NCBI GenBank assembly: GCA_029251375.1
Contig: JAQXDL010000031.1
Location: 22,645 to 86,644, forward strand
Source of the DNA: Pseudomonadales bacterium
GTDB lineage: Bacteria > Pseudomonadota > Gammaproteobacteria > Pseudomonadales > Azotimanducaceae
DNA: 64,000 nt
Reading direction: 5' to 3'
Shown here: in pieces, positions 25,229-34,690 of the stretch
Layout: every line of letters begins with the position of its first letter
Position numbering within the stretch: the stretch's first letter is position 1
The notes under the pieces: model-generated
The model's database searches: none
Seen by the model: only the letters and a program-made list of their open reading frames with translations
Told to the model about the DNA's origin: nothing
Position numbers and translations under genes: made by a program

Positions 25229-26395
25229 CGCCACCCTATCCGCTAGCTGAAAATTTGCTTCATCAAAGTCCTCAGCAAGATGCCTTTGTAAAACAGCCTT
25301 ACCTTCGCTTCGTGTTTCGAGAGAGTTGCCAAATACCGACTCAAAAAAACTCAACATGCCAATTTGGGTAATCATGTGCTGCCGACCAGGATGTCCTGAC
25401 GCTGGCGGTTTTGGTTCCGCACAAAGCTTCGGCGCGTTGGGATCGGCGACGATACCGTCTGCCTCGGATAACAAGTCCGTGAAGACTTCATCAGTCTCTG
25501 GGTCAACGCTTGCGAGCACCGCTGCGCAGGCGATGAAATCAGAGTTGTGGAAAAACCTTAAAACAGGCTCTGCCATATTTACAAAACCTATGTGGTTACC
25601 CCCCACTATCGTCAACAAACTTCCATTGGTGACACGTTCGGGAATAACAGCCGCATTGCTATTGTGAAGAATAAGCCTGTCAGCGCTACCCGCAATCATC
25701 AAGAAGGGAATCGTGACGCCACTTTGATCGTAGAATTTTTTACTCAAAAATTCCGATGGTCCAGCAATAGAGACTGCAGCTTTTACGCGGGGCTCGCGCA
25801 GACGTGGGTGATAAGAGGTCAATGACGTCGTCAGTCCACCCAATGAAAGTCCCATTAGACCGATGCGGTTCGAGTCTATCTCACCTTCGAAGGGTTTATC
25901 GCTGTCGCTTAGCGCGAGTACAGAATCGATAAGAAAGGTTATGTCTTCTGGCTGATTCGACACATCATTAGCATTCGCGCCACCCGGCGCTGCACCACTC
26001 GTTAGGGGATAATTCGCCGCCAAAACAACATAGCCATGACTGGCAAGTTGCGCCAACAAATACTTCGTTTCATCCCGTGACGACGTAAAACCGTGGGAAT
26101 ACACGATCAATGGGTATGGGCCACCCGCGTTCTTGGGGTACCAGATGGCAGACGGCAAAGATCTGTGTGGTGCACCAGCAAACTCCCCATTGGCATCCGT
26201 CGCGCGTGAACTGTCGACAAATAGCATTTCCGCTTGTTGTGGCTGGTACGGACCCTCAGCAAGCCACTTGGCGCTTGGTGAGTCTCGCGCTGGCTGCTGC
26301 GGTGCCGTGAATTGAACACCTATTACGATAGCCACGACCAGTACTAGGGTCGTCACCAACAAACCGAAGGACAACTTTTTGAGCATTTCAAGCAC
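25217..26395 (-). CDS. Alpha/beta hydrolase (PAF-acetylhydrolase/chlorophyllase-like), membrane-anchored
   Basis: A 392-residue hydrolase with an N-terminal hydrophobic anchor or signal at residues 8-30. The fold is shown by PLIVYSHGFTSSRDE near residue 95 (oxyanion hole), the nucleophile elbow GLMGLSLGG near 180 and a His in GGNHIGFV near 265. It resembles the secreted dienelactone-hydrolase/PAF-acetylhydrolase branch that cleaves short esters. Its stop overlaps the possible REP/RAYT right end. Intergenic DNA upstream holds a 13-bp repeat array. Confidence 0.85.
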   Translation of the reverse strand: MLEMLKKLSFGLLVTTLVLVVAIVIGVQFTAPQQPARDSPSAKWLAEGPYQPQQAEMLFVDSSRATDANGEFAGAPHRSLPSAIWYPKNAGGPYPLIVYSHGFTSSRDETKYLLAQLASHGYVVLAANYPLTSGAAPGGANANDVSNQPEDITFLIDSVLALSDSDKPFEGEIDSNRIGLMGLSLGGLTTSLTSYHPRLREPRVKAAVSIAGPSEFLSKKFYDQSGVTIPFLMIAGSADRLILHNSNAAVIPERVTNGSLLTIVGGNHIGFVNMAEPVLRFFHNSDFIACAAVLASVDPETDEVFTDLLSEADGIVADPNAPKLCAEPKPPASGHPGRQHMITQIGMLSFFESVFGNSLETRSEGKAVLQRHLAEDFDEANFQLADRVAGVK

Positions 26396-26606
26396 CTGGA
26401 AACAGGATCGGAGTTTTGCACCAGAATAAACCTACAAGAGGCACCATTTCAACATTGAATCATTTTGTGAACTCGCGCCCTTGATTACAAACTACAATCA
26501 GAAAAATTCTGATCCGAAAATTTTCAAACGATGCGCTTGTGTTGAGCAAGCATTCATTTTGATGATCACTATTGTTCAATTGAAAATACTAAGTTCAAAC
26601 TATTTC
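26396..26606. other. AT-rich divergent intergenic region
   Basis: The roughly 390-bp space between the hydrolase and the APC permease is AT-rich in its left half and should hold promoters for both divergent genes. Beyond the repeat array described separately I see no ORF, tRNA or hairpin terminator, and no promoter I can assign with confidence. Confidence 0.4.
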
Positions 26607-26671
26607 TGACATAGTGAGCGGACATAGTGGGCTGACTCGGTGGGCTGACATAGTGGACTGACATAGTGGGC
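26607..26671. repeat. 13-bp tandem repeat, five units
   Basis: Five 13-bp units of pattern TGACATAGTGGGC cover 26607-26619, 26620-26632, 26633-26645, 26646-26658 and 26659-26671. Each differs from the consensus at none to three positions. The array lies about 110 bp upstream of the APC permease start, within its presumed 5' region, so copy-number change could affect expression. Confidence 0.85.
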
Positions 26672-26783
26672 AAAGCTCGCCGTGGTAAACCTAATCAGAT
26701 AAACAAGTGGCCACATTAAAATCCGTCGCGTCCACTGACTTATTTATTCTTTAACACACAAACCATTGCATGATGGTCGGAGA

Positions 26784-28139
26784 ATGACAGCTTTGAATAA
26801 CAACTCACTCAAACGCGTACTATCAGGTTGGGATGTGTTTTTCATCGCGGTCGGACAGATCATTGGCGCGGGCGTCATCGCCCTCACTGGTATCGCCATT
26901 GGCATGACGGGCCCGTCGGTGATTTTCGCTTACCTGCTGTCAGCAGTATTAGTGCTAATCGTCACAATTTTAATCATGATGGCAGGCAGTGTTTTGCCTG
27001 CGGTAGGTGCCTATTATGCGTGGTGCTCACGTTTAAGTGGCGGCTGGATCGGCACCATAGTGTTGGGCATGATTCTGTTGGCGAGCGTATCCTTGAGTCT
27101 GTATGGCAGCTCTTTCGGACTCTATCTCAACCCTCTGTTTCCCATACTCTCGGTCAACCAATGGGGCGTGTTGGTGATCGTGTTACTGTTCTTGGCAAAT
27201 TTGTTTGGCTTGCACCTCGCCGCAAAAGTTCAGGTCGGTTTAGTCGCAGTACTGGTTTCTGCCCTCGCCATCTATGCGGGCTTTGCGATACCAAAAGTTG
27301 ATCAAGCATTACTGACTCCCTGGTTGCCGCAGGGTGTCGTGGGTTTTGTCACTGCTGTATTCTTACTAAAGTTTGCGACCGGCGGGGCCTATATGATTGT
27401 TGGTCTCAGCGGCGAGATGAAGAATCCAAGGCGTGTAATTCCAATTGTAATGACAACGGCAACGATCGCCGTTGCCGCTATCTATTCGATTGTCGCTTTG
27501 GCGAGCGTTGGCGTCGTCCCATGGCACGAGATGATTAACCAACCCCTTACCGTGGCTGGTCAGCAATTTCTGCCGGGTTGGGCGATGACCTACTTTTTGG
27601 TGGGTGGCGCAGGATTAGCTATCTGTACGACGCTCAATTCTCAGTTCATTCAGCTACCTCGAACCTTCATCGTTGCAAGTTGGGATCGTTTGATTCCAAC
27701 AAGGCTTGGCCGCCTCAACCGTTACGGTGCACCCCACTACATCTTGGGCATCATGCTGATCATTGGCGTAGTGCCTTTAATGGTTGGTCTCGATATTGGT
27801 GATATTGCACGCGCGGCAACAATTTCAGCCAGCCTACCGTCTATCTTTGTCTATTGGTCGCTGACACGCATCCACACGCGCTATCCAGAACAATATGCTA
27901 AGTCGATGTTCAATATGAAGCCGGTGTGGATTTGGAGCCTGTTCATATTTTCAGAACTGTCGACCTTCGTGGGTATTTACTTTTTGTCGAGAGATCTGTC
28001 GTCCACCGTGATTTGGAGTCTGGTGATATGGACGATCGTTGCTATCGCCTATTACCCTATACGCCGATATTTTCTTGCCAAACAAGGTTTTGACCTAGAC
28101 GCAGCCACAACTAACGACAGTTTGTTTCACCACAATTAG
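26784..28139 (+). CDS. APC family amino acid permease
   Basis: A 451-residue inner-membrane transporter with about twelve helices. It begins VLSGWDVFFIAVGQIIGAGV, the APC pattern with a glycine-rich unwound helix 1 (GQIIGAGV). Helix 6 includes LLKFATGGAYMIVGLSGEMKNP, typical of the family. Proton- or cation-coupled uptake of amino acids or amines is likely. The ATG at 26784 is preceded closely by GGAG; a TTG at 26766 is also in frame. Substrate is not predicted. Confidence 0.9.
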   Translation: MTALNNNSLKRVLSGWDVFFIAVGQIIGAGVIALTGIAIGMTGPSVIFAYLLSAVLVLIVTILIMMAGSVLPAVGAYYAWCSRLSGGWIGTIVLGMILLASVSLSLYGSSFGLYLNPLFPILSVNQWGVLVIVLLFLANLFGLHLAAKVQVGLVAVLVSALAIYAGFAIPKVDQALLTPWLPQGVVGFVTAVFLLKFATGGAYMIVGLSGEMKNPRRVIPIVMTTATIAVAAIYSIVALASVGVVPWHEMINQPLTVAGQQFLPGWAMTYFLVGGAGLAICTTLNSQFIQLPRTFIVASWDRLIPTRLGRLNRYGAPHYILGIMLIIGVVPLMVGLDIGDIARAATISASLPSIFVYWSLTRIHTRYPEQYAKSMFNMKPVWIWSLFIFSELSTFVGIYFLSRDLSSTVIWSLVIWTIVAIAYYPIRRYFLAKQGFDLDAATTNDSLFHHN

Positions 28140-28165
28140 GCCGACAGTCGACTGCGACTGCAAGA

Positions 28166-29221
28166 CTATTCCACAGGCGTATACTTTCTAACGAAAGGTA
28201 ATAACTCATCGAGAACCGGACCGAGCGTCGGTGCAATAACAAAAGTTGAGTTCTGCAGCAGCGTCGTTGCTGCTCTAGAATTGACAATCGGGTGCAAAAA
28301 ATCTCTCTCCGCGCCGTGATGCAGTATCAACGTCGCGGGCACGGTTAGGGATGCCAGTTGTTCGTCGGTCATGCCCAACGTTGTTTTTGCATGATAAGAG
28401 GCCAAGTGCTCGCCTGTGCGTTTCATCGCCGCTAGAAAATCTTCGACGTCTTGTTCCAAGAAAGTCTTTTGAAGCTCTGGACTGTTGCGTTCCAGATAGG
28501 CTGCCCACAGAGGCGTTTTGGCAACCGCCTGCATCGACGTGAGGCTTTCATCTTTTAGGTAATCCAGATAGTACTCTTTCGACAAACGCTCGGCCGCTAT
28601 TGGCCCGCCGGTTAAAGGAGATATAACCAGCGCGGCAACCTGTTCTGGATAACGTTCAGCAAGAATCATATTTGATCGAGAACCGGATGACATGCCGTAA
28701 AGGGTTGCTGGGCCAACCCCAAGGCGTTGCAGCAGTACATGTAGATCTTCTGCCTCTTCAATTGATAACGGCTCGCTGCCAAACGATACCTCCGAGCGAC
28801 CCATGTTGCGACGATCCCAAATGATCACCTTAAGATTACTGTCAGCAGCAGCAACATTGCGCGCAAAACCACGGAAGCCGTTAATCTCGCCCATCCCGCC
28901 CGGGGTGACAATCAGCGGAATGTTTGCTTCAGGGTTGTAGATTTCAACGTACAAAGTCATGTCACGTTCAGGTCTTAAATCGACTCTTCGCACCTCGGTC
29001 GGAACGTGTTCCGCTCCTCCTTGCGGCAACGCATTAAAATACAGCGGGAAATAGGGGTTATTCGCCGCGCCACGGAACAGCGTCGAATCTGGATTATAGT
29101 CTGGGTCGTTCACATCAATTTCATCTGGTTCATGTTGATCCGCATACGCGCTGGCGATAACGATCAGCGCAGCAAACAATCCAGTTATCAATTTTGCAGA
29201 GGTTCTGGCGAGTCTTTTCAT
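28166..29221 (-). CDS. Secreted alpha/beta hydrolase
   Basis: A 351-residue hydrolase with a cleavable signal peptide ending near IASAYADQ. The fold marks are LIVTPGGMGEINGF (oxyanion region), VIIWDRRNMGRSE near 135, the nucleophile elbow LYGMSSGSRSNM near 180, and ILHHGAERDFLHP with acid and His residues near 300-312. The start at 29221 is used because GGAA stands six bases upstream and a signal peptide begins there; the frame extends four codons more to 29233. It is probably a periplasmic esterase or epoxide-hydrolase-type enzyme. Confidence 0.85.
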   Translation of the reverse strand: MKRLARTSAKLITGLFAALIVIASAYADQHEPDEIDVNDPDYNPDSTLFRGAANNPYFPLYFNALPQGGAEHVPTEVRRVDLRPERDMTLYVEIYNPEANIPLIVTPGGMGEINGFRGFARNVAAADSNLKVIIWDRRNMGRSEVSFGSEPLSIEEAEDLHVLLQRLGVGPATLYGMSSGSRSNMILAERYPEQVAALVISPLTGGPIAAERLSKEYYLDYLKDESLTSMQAVAKTPLWAAYLERNSPELQKTFLEQDVEDFLAAMKRTGEHLASYHAKTTLGMTDEQLASLTVPATLILHHGAERDFLHPIVNSRAATTLLQNSTFVIAPTLGPVLDELLPFVRKYTPVE

Positions 29222-29320
29222 TGCGGATTCCATAGTCCGAGGATTAAATAAATATCAGTAATGACAACAATCAGATGGCTGAAACCACCAGGCACGACTG
29301 TCCGGGCTTGCTAAAAAAAG

Positions 29321-29761
29321 CTACAGCGCAATCCCTTTACGGTCAACTTCAGCATTACGTTTATCTCGGCGTCGGCTAGAGACGTAACGATGCTGGGTCC
29401 GCCAGCCGTCTTTAGTTTTTACGATCTTGTCGTAATAGCTAGCGGTTGATGTTTTGCCTTTACCAATCAAGGCGACGATGCGAAAACACATCGTGACGCC
29501 CTCTTCATCAGAGTCAGCATAAATGTTTGTCATCATGTGGGTGCGCGGGTGAGCGGCCTCTGATTCCATAAACGACTTGATATCATCAAGACCATCACAG
29601 ATACGTGAGCCAACCCCTGTGAGATCGAACACGGCATCCTGTGTGAACACAGTGTCGAGCGCAGGCCAATTTCGATCGTCAATCGAATCGCCGTAGCGAC
29701 CAGGCAGTTCGTGGATCTCTACCCTATCGGCAGTCGTGAGTACGTATGGCGAATCAGTCAT
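29321..29761 (-). CDS. SnoaL-like/NTF2-fold domain protein
   Basis: A 146-residue cone-fold protein. LTTADRVEIHELPGRYGDSI, DRNWPALDTVFTQDAVFD and the later strand CFRIVALIGKGKTSTASYYD follow the SnoaL_4/ketosteroid-isomerase-like pattern. The C-terminus reads DGWRTQHRYVSSRRRDK. The start at the Met at 29761 fits the family; the frame is open to 29851 without a plausible site. Members serve as isomerases, dehydratases or ring-hydroxylating-dioxygenase-like small subunits in aromatic and steroid pathways. The specific role is unknown. Confidence 0.82.
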   Translation of the reverse strand: MTDSPYVLTTADRVEIHELPGRYGDSIDDRNWPALDTVFTQDAVFDLTGVGSRICDGLDDIKSFMESEAAHPRTHMMTNIYADSDEEGVTMCFRIVALIGKGKTSTASYYDKIVKTKDGWRTQHRYVSSRRRDKRNAEVDRKGIAL

Positions 29762-29991
29762 GTGTTTTATCCGTATGGCGTCAACAATAGTGTGTATTGG
29801 TCCTAGAGTAAAGTCCCCCTGCAATGCCACCAATAACCAATTACAGGGCAATCTTTTGCACTCACGTGCAACTCAAATCAGCCCTTTAACTCATGAATCG
29901 CCCTGCAAACCGCCGCTTGCACTAGCCAATCAGGACAAGGCACACTGCTAAAGATCCGTAGCAATAGCTTAAAAAACCAGCAGAGAGAATT

Positions 29992-30756
29992 ATGCCCGTA
30001 GACATAAAATGGACAGATGCCAAAGATACGCGGCACAACGCAACCCACGAGTTCCGTATTCAGCGAGATGGTATGCGCGATATCACCGGTGCGCTATGGC
30101 TACCTGATGCGCCTGTTCAAGGCAAAACCCTTATCTGCTGCGGCCATGGCGCTTCTGGCAACAGGTATCAAGCGCCTATAAGCGATCTGGCTGAACGTTT
30201 TATTGGTGCCAAACTGCCCGTTCTGTCACTTGATGGACCGGTGCACGGTTTACGTCAAGTGGGCGACGGTGGGCGCACGGCATTTTTCCCCGAGTATCAA
30301 CGTGACAATAGTCTTATTGATATGACCGACGATTGGACTTGCGCGATTGAACAGATCCAGACGGAATTCACTATCGCTAAGCTTGCCTATTTTGGTCTGT
30401 CGATGGGTTCTTTATTCGGCTTGCCATTGGTTGCCAGTAGAGGCGATGTCACAGTGGCGGTTCTCGGTTTGATGGGTGTCCAACAGAACTTCCCCCATAG
30501 TGAAACGCTGCTGAAGGCCGCGGCAGAAATCAAATGCCCGGTACTGTTTTTGATGCAGCTGGAAGATGAGTTGTTCAATCGCGAAGGTTGCCTGAAAGTC
30601 TTTGATGCCCTCGCCTCGACCGATAAACGCCTGCATGCCAACCCAGGCCTGCACCCAGAGGTGCCTAACGAGGAAATTGACTGCACATTCGACTTTTTAC
30701 TTAGCCATATCAACGGCAAGCAAACAAAGTCGATCGTCAATATAATTTCAGACTAA
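29992..30756 (+). CDS. Alpha/beta hydrolase (dienelactone hydrolase-like)
   Basis: A 254-residue cytoplasmic hydrolase. KTLICCGHGASGNR near residue 44 gives the oxyanion region, LAYFGLSMGSLFG near 138 the nucleophile elbow, and LMQLEDELFNREG with NPGLHPEVP the acid and His. AGAGAG precedes the ATG. It is followed by a short tandem repeat and then the P450 gene on the same strand, so a linked transcript is possible. Esters or lactones are the likely substrates. Confidence 0.83.
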   Translation: MPVDIKWTDAKDTRHNATHEFRIQRDGMRDITGALWLPDAPVQGKTLICCGHGASGNRYQAPISDLAERFIGAKLPVLSLDGPVHGLRQVGDGGRTAFFPEYQRDNSLIDMTDDWTCAIEQIQTEFTIAKLAYFGLSMGSLFGLPLVASRGDVTVAVLGLMGVQQNFPHSETLLKAAAEIKCPVLFLMQLEDELFNREGCLKVFDALASTDKRLHANPGLHPEVPNEEIDCTFDFLLSHINGKQTKSIVNIISD

Positions 30757-30784
30757 AGCAGTCCGGTTTGGCGGCGTTACAGCC

Positions 30785-30816
30785 AATCGATCAATCAACT
30801 AATCGACTAATCAAAC
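30785..30816. repeat. 8-bp tandem repeat, four units
   Basis: Four 8-bp units beginning AATC (AATCGATC, AATCAACT, AATCGACT, AATCAAAC) run from 30785 to 30816, shortly after the hydrolase stop at 30756. It is a degenerate short-period array. Confidence 0.55.
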
Positions 30817-30884
30817 GACATCGCACTTGAGAGATTCCTCCGTTATCGCTACTGTATTGTCTCTACCACAGGATAACGTCGCAT

Positions 30885-32138
30885 ATGTTCGACTATCGAA
30901 ACGCGAGCCTAGCAAGCGCACGAGCATTTACACAAAGTGCCGACATCGACGAACTCGATGTTTCAAACCACTTTTTATTCCAGCAGGACGCACATTGGCC
31001 AATGTTCGAGCGTCTACGGCAAGAGGACCCCGTGCACTTCCATGCAGAGAGCCGCTATGGACCTTACTGGTCCGTCACCAGTCATGAAGCAATTAAACTG
31101 ATTGATGCGGATAACCAGCGTTTCTCTAGTGCATCTGGCATCGGTATCGTCGATGACGCTGGCGCTGCATCATCTTCTTTTATCGCCATGGACTCGCCCA
31201 AGCATGACGGTCAGCGGGCCACAGTAGCCCCGGTCGTTGCGCCGCCTAACCTAGCAAAAATGGAAACATTGATTCGTGAGCGCGTCATCGAAATACTGGA
31301 TGGCCTGCCCATTGGTAAAGAGTTCAATTGGGTCGACCGGGTATCGATAGAACTGACGACTCGTATGCTTGCCACACTGTTTGATTTTCCGTTTGAAGAC
31401 CGAAGCAAACTCACCTACTGGTCTGATATCGGTGTCATGGGGCCGAGGTCGGGCTATGTCTCTAGCTGGCAAGAAGCCAGAGCTGAACTGCAGGAATGCC
31501 TAAAGTATTTTCAAAAGCTGTTTAGTGAACGGCTTGACCCCAGTCACGAAGGCTTCGACCTGTTGACAATGTTGGCAAGCAATCCTGAGACCCGCGATAT
31601 GCCACCGGCTGAGTTTTTGGGCAACATCATGCTGTTGATTGTCGGTGGTAACGACACAACGCGAAATTCTATCACCGGCGGCGTGCTTGCGCTGAATCAG
31701 TTTCCCGATCAATACGACAAGCTAAGGGAAAACGTGAAGCTTATTCCTAATATGGTCGCTGAGATTATTCGCTGGCAGACCCCTCTGACGCATATGCGTC
31801 GCACTGCGTTGGAAGATGTTGAACTACAAGGTAAGACCATTAAAAAAGGCGACAAGGTATTGATGTGGTACGTATCTGGTAATCGCGACACAGCCGTTTT
31901 CGACAACCCAGACAAGCTCATCATTGACCGTGCCAATGCACGTCAACATGTGTCATTTGGCTTCGGCATTCATCGCTGTATGGGCAACCGTTTGGCAGAA
32001 ATGCAACTGCGCATTTTGTGGGAAGAAATCAGCAAACGGTTTCACAAAGTGGAAGTTGTTGGTGAACCAGAACGTGTCGTTTCTAATTTCGTTAAGGGTT
32101 ACTCGAAGATGTCCGTCATTTTACATCCGCTAAAATAG
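30885..32138 (+). CDS. Cytochrome P450
   Basis: A 417-residue soluble bacterial P450. The haem-binding loop FGFGIHRCMGNRLAE places the cysteine ligand at about residue 365. The I-helix oxygen-activating motif is VGGNDTTRNS near 247-256 and the K-helix ExxR is EIIRW near 287. The chain resembles the CYP111/CYP125-like group that hydroxylates terpenoid or steroid side chains, a family-level impression only. No ferredoxin or ferredoxin reductase gene is adjacent, so redox partners must be elsewhere. AGGA lies about eleven bases before the ATG. It is convergent with two acyl-CoA dehydrogenases. Confidence 0.94.
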   Translation: MFDYRNASLASARAFTQSADIDELDVSNHFLFQQDAHWPMFERLRQEDPVHFHAESRYGPYWSVTSHEAIKLIDADNQRFSSASGIGIVDDAGAASSSFIAMDSPKHDGQRATVAPVVAPPNLAKMETLIRERVIEILDGLPIGKEFNWVDRVSIELTTRMLATLFDFPFEDRSKLTYWSDIGVMGPRSGYVSSWQEARAELQECLKYFQKLFSERLDPSHEGFDLLTMLASNPETRDMPPAEFLGNIMLLIVGGNDTTRNSITGGVLALNQFPDQYDKLRENVKLIPNMVAEIIRWQTPLTHMRRTALEDVELQGKTIKKGDKVLMWYVSGNRDTAVFDNPDKLIIDRANARQHVSFGFGIHRCMGNRLAEMQLRILWEEISKRFHKVEVVGEPERVVSNFVKGYSKMSVILHPLK

Positions 32139-32262
32139 GCCAAGGCTTCTTCGCCCGAATTGGTCTAGCATAGATGGTTCAAACTGCCGTTAGTGCGAGG
32201 TAAACAATAGAAAAGGTGGTCTTTTATTGATTCTGTGTTGATACACAATCTTTTTGAAGCAT

Positions 32263-32283
32263 AGCCTTCCCGATAGGAAGGCT
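32263..32283. terminator. Hairpin between convergent genes
   Basis: AGCCTTCC at 32263-32270 pairs exactly with GGAAGGCT at 32276-32283 around a 5-base loop. It lies between the convergent P450 and acyl-CoA dehydrogenase genes, as expected of a bidirectional terminator. Neither side has a good T run, so intrinsic termination is uncertain. Confidence 0.35.
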
Positions 32284-32303
32284 AAACTTCGATTTACTCA
32301 CAA

Positions 32304-33428
32304 CTAGGCAGCAAACTGATCAAGATGATAGTCGGTGTTACCAAACTGGGCTTCAATCACTAACAAGCGCTTGAAGTAATGACCAACTCTTAACTCTTCC
32401 GTTACACCCATACCACCATGTGTTTGTACCGCGTTCTCACCAACAAAAAATGCCGCCTTGCCGATAAGATGTTTCAGAGCATGGATGTTACGTTGCGCAT
32501 CATCACCGCCGTTAGCAACTTCCATGGTGGCGCGATAAAGCAATGATTTGCACTGTTCATGTTCCATGAACATTTCAACCATTCGATGCTGCAACACTTG
32601 GAAATCTGCCAGCGCGTGATCAAACTGCTCACGCTCCTGCGTATAGGCGACAGTATCTTTATAGAGTACTTCCATTGCGCCAACCGCTTCTGCCGCGATT
32701 GCCAAAATGCCATCGTTGATCGTCGCATTCAGTGCTGCGAAGCCATTATCGACGTCACCGAGTAAATCTTCAGCACTAACGACAACCTTATCGAAAGCGA
32801 TTTCAGCGGATTGCAAACCATCAACGGTTAGAAATCCCTGTACCGTTACCCCTTCACGATCTGCAGGTATCAGAGCAAGGGAGATACCCGATTTATCGGT
32901 CGTGCCACCACTGGTTCGAAATGAAACAACTAAGGCGTCTGCTGTACCACCATGTTGCACCATGCATTTTGTGCCGGTAATGGTGAAGCCATCAGCGGTT
33001 TTAGTGCCTGCGACTGCGACATTGTGAGGCTCATAGCCGGAATCTGCTTCTGAGTAAGCCAGCGCCAATTGCTTTGAGCCATCAATGACACTTTCGAGCC
33101 ATTGCTTGCGCTGTGCTTCATTGCCGGTACGCTTCAACACGCCACCACCTAGCACAATACTCGCTAGGAATGGTTCAAGCACAAGACCCTTACCAAAATG
33201 TTCCATCAAGATCATGGTGTCGAGTTGGTTACCACCAAAGCCACCATCGTCTTCACTAAATGACAGGCCAAACCAGCCAAGCTCTGACATGGACTTCCAG
33301 TGAGCTTCACTAAAACCAGGTCCTTGTCCCACAAGCGCCATGCGGCTCTCGAGGTTGTAGTTGTCTTGCACAAATCGTTCAATCGAGTCCGAAACGAGTT
33401 GCTGTTCTTCAGTCAAATCAAAATTCAT
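32304..33428 (-). CDS. Acyl-CoA dehydrogenase
   Basis: A 374-residue FAD-dependent dehydrogenase introducing a double bond into an acyl-CoA. It shows the N-terminal MNFDLTEEQQLVSDSIERF, LALAYSEADSGYEPHN near residue 128, and THGGMGVTEELRVGHYFKRL near the C-terminus, which binds FAD across the dimer. The 12-bp gap after the second acyl-CoA dehydrogenase gene indicates one operon. Paired unlike subunits of this type often form the heteromeric enzymes of steroid or branched side-chain oxidation; that is possible here but unproven. Confidence 0.93.
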   Translation of the reverse strand: MNFDLTEEQQLVSDSIERFVQDNYNLESRMALVGQGPGFSEAHWKSMSELGWFGLSFSEDDGGFGGNQLDTMILMEHFGKGLVLEPFLASIVLGGGVLKRTGNEAQRKQWLESVIDGSKQLALAYSEADSGYEPHNVAVAGTKTADGFTITGTKCMVQHGGTADALVVSFRTSGGTTDKSGISLALIPADREGVTVQGFLTVDGLQSAEIAFDKVVVSAEDLLGDVDNGFAALNATINDGILAIAAEAVGAMEVLYKDTVAYTQEREQFDHALADFQVLQHRMVEMFMEHEQCKSLLYRATMEVANGGDDAQRNIHALKHLIGKAAFFVGENAVQTHGGMGVTEELRVGHYFKRLLVIEAQFGNTDYHLDQFAA

Positions 33429-33440
33429 ATCAAAATATTC

Positions 33441-34610
33441 CTATTTCTTCGTCGACTTAATGCCAAGAACCTTCTTGGTAATGATGTCCTTCTGGACTTC
33501 GCTGGCGCCACCGTAAATGGTATAAACACGGCTGCTCATGTAACCGCCCATGCCTGCCCGCGCGAATTCTGGTCCTGAGTTGATGCCACCCCATGCGGCC
33601 GAGAATTCTCCACCCGCTTCCATGGTCAACTTCTGGATACGCTGCTGAATTTCGGTACCTTTGAGTTTCAGGATTGACGATTCAGGACCCGGTGCTGTGC
33701 CCGCACTTGCCGTTGCCAAGCTTCGAAGTTCTGTATATTCCACAGCCATCAAATCGATTTCGAGTTCAGCGATCTTCGATCTAAAACTCGGTGTATCCAT
33801 TAAACTACCGTTACCGCGTTTAACGCTGCTGGCTCGCTGTTTCAAACCTTCAAGCGCAACGATGGAGTTAGAAATACCGGCAATACCGGTTCGCTCATGC
33901 TCAAGCAGACCTTTCGCATATGCCCAGCCTTTGCCTTCTTCACCAACGCGATTTTCAACAGGGACTTTGACATCAGTAAAAAATACCGTGTTAACGGTAT
34001 GCGAACCACCCAGCGTAATAATTGGCTTAACTTCTATACCTTCCTGCTTCATTGGGAATAACAGAAACGTAATACCTTCCTGTTTGATACCCGCATCACT
34101 GGTTCTTGTTAGACAGAAAATCCAATCGGCGATGTGTGCCATCGTGGTCCAAATTTTTGTGCCGTTAACAACATAGTGTTTTCCATCTTCCGTCAACTCA
34201 GCTTTTGTTTTCAGACTGGCGAGGTCAGATCCCGCTCCCGGTTCTGAATAACCCTGACACCAGTTAACTTCGCGTGCTCGAATAGCGGGTAGAAAACGAT
34301 CCTGTTGCTCTTGTGAGCCGTGCGCCATCAATACCGGTGCAAGCATGCTCAATCCAAAGGGCAAATCCCATGGCGTACCAGCGCGGGCCGTTTCTTTCTG
34401 CCAGATGTAATGTTGGTTTGGAGTCCAACCGGGTCCGCCGAATTTAGCAGGCCATTTCGGCACATCCCAACCACCTTTTTCTTTCGCCTTCTCGAACCAT
34501 TTCATCCGCCACTTTTCCGGATTTGCTCCGTGCGTGTAGGCATTTTCACTCAAGAACTCTCTTACTTCTTTTTCAAAAGCAAGATCATCTGCGCTTAAAT
34601 CGATATCCAT
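33441..34610 (-). CDS. Acyl-CoA dehydrogenase
   Basis: A 389-residue acyl-CoA dehydrogenase, first gene of a two-gene operon. Signature segments are CQGYSEPGAGSDLASLKTKA near residue 120, VNGTKIWTTMAHIADW near 148 and YTIYGGASEVQKDIITKKVL near the C-terminus. The start at 34610 is taken because the family begins with MDIDLSADDLAFEKEV; the frame continues upstream to 34643. It is divergent from the TetR gene at 34691, whose product may control it through the 80-bp gap between them. Confidence 0.93.
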   Translation of the reverse strand: MDIDLSADDLAFEKEVREFLSENAYTHGANPEKWRMKWFEKAKEKGGWDVPKWPAKFGGPGWTPNQHYIWQKETARAGTPWDLPFGLSMLAPVLMAHGSQEQQDRFLPAIRAREVNWCQGYSEPGAGSDLASLKTKAELTEDGKHYVVNGTKIWTTMAHIADWIFCLTRTSDAGIKQEGITFLLFPMKQEGIEVKPIITLGGSHTVNTVFFTDVKVPVENRVGEEGKGWAYAKGLLEHERTGIAGISNSIVALEGLKQRASSVKRGNGSLMDTPSFRSKIAELEIDLMAVEYTELRSLATASAGTAPGPESSILKLKGTEIQQRIQKLTMEAGGEFSAAWGGINSGPEFARAGMGGYMSSRVYTIYGGASEVQKDIITKKVLGIKSTKK

Positions 34611-34690
34611 GTAGCATGTCCTGTAGGTCTTTGTAGCGTGCAATATAGCAAAGCTGGCAACAAATACTAGAATTATGTTCTAATCGTGTC

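Noticed and set aside
26607..26671. CRISPR array candidate
   Set aside because: Units are contiguous with no spacers and no cas genes are present; the same holds for the other repeat arrays.
33661..34176. 171-codon plus-strand frame
   Set aside because: It is antisense to the acyl-CoA dehydrogenase, whose FAD and C-terminal motifs are complete.
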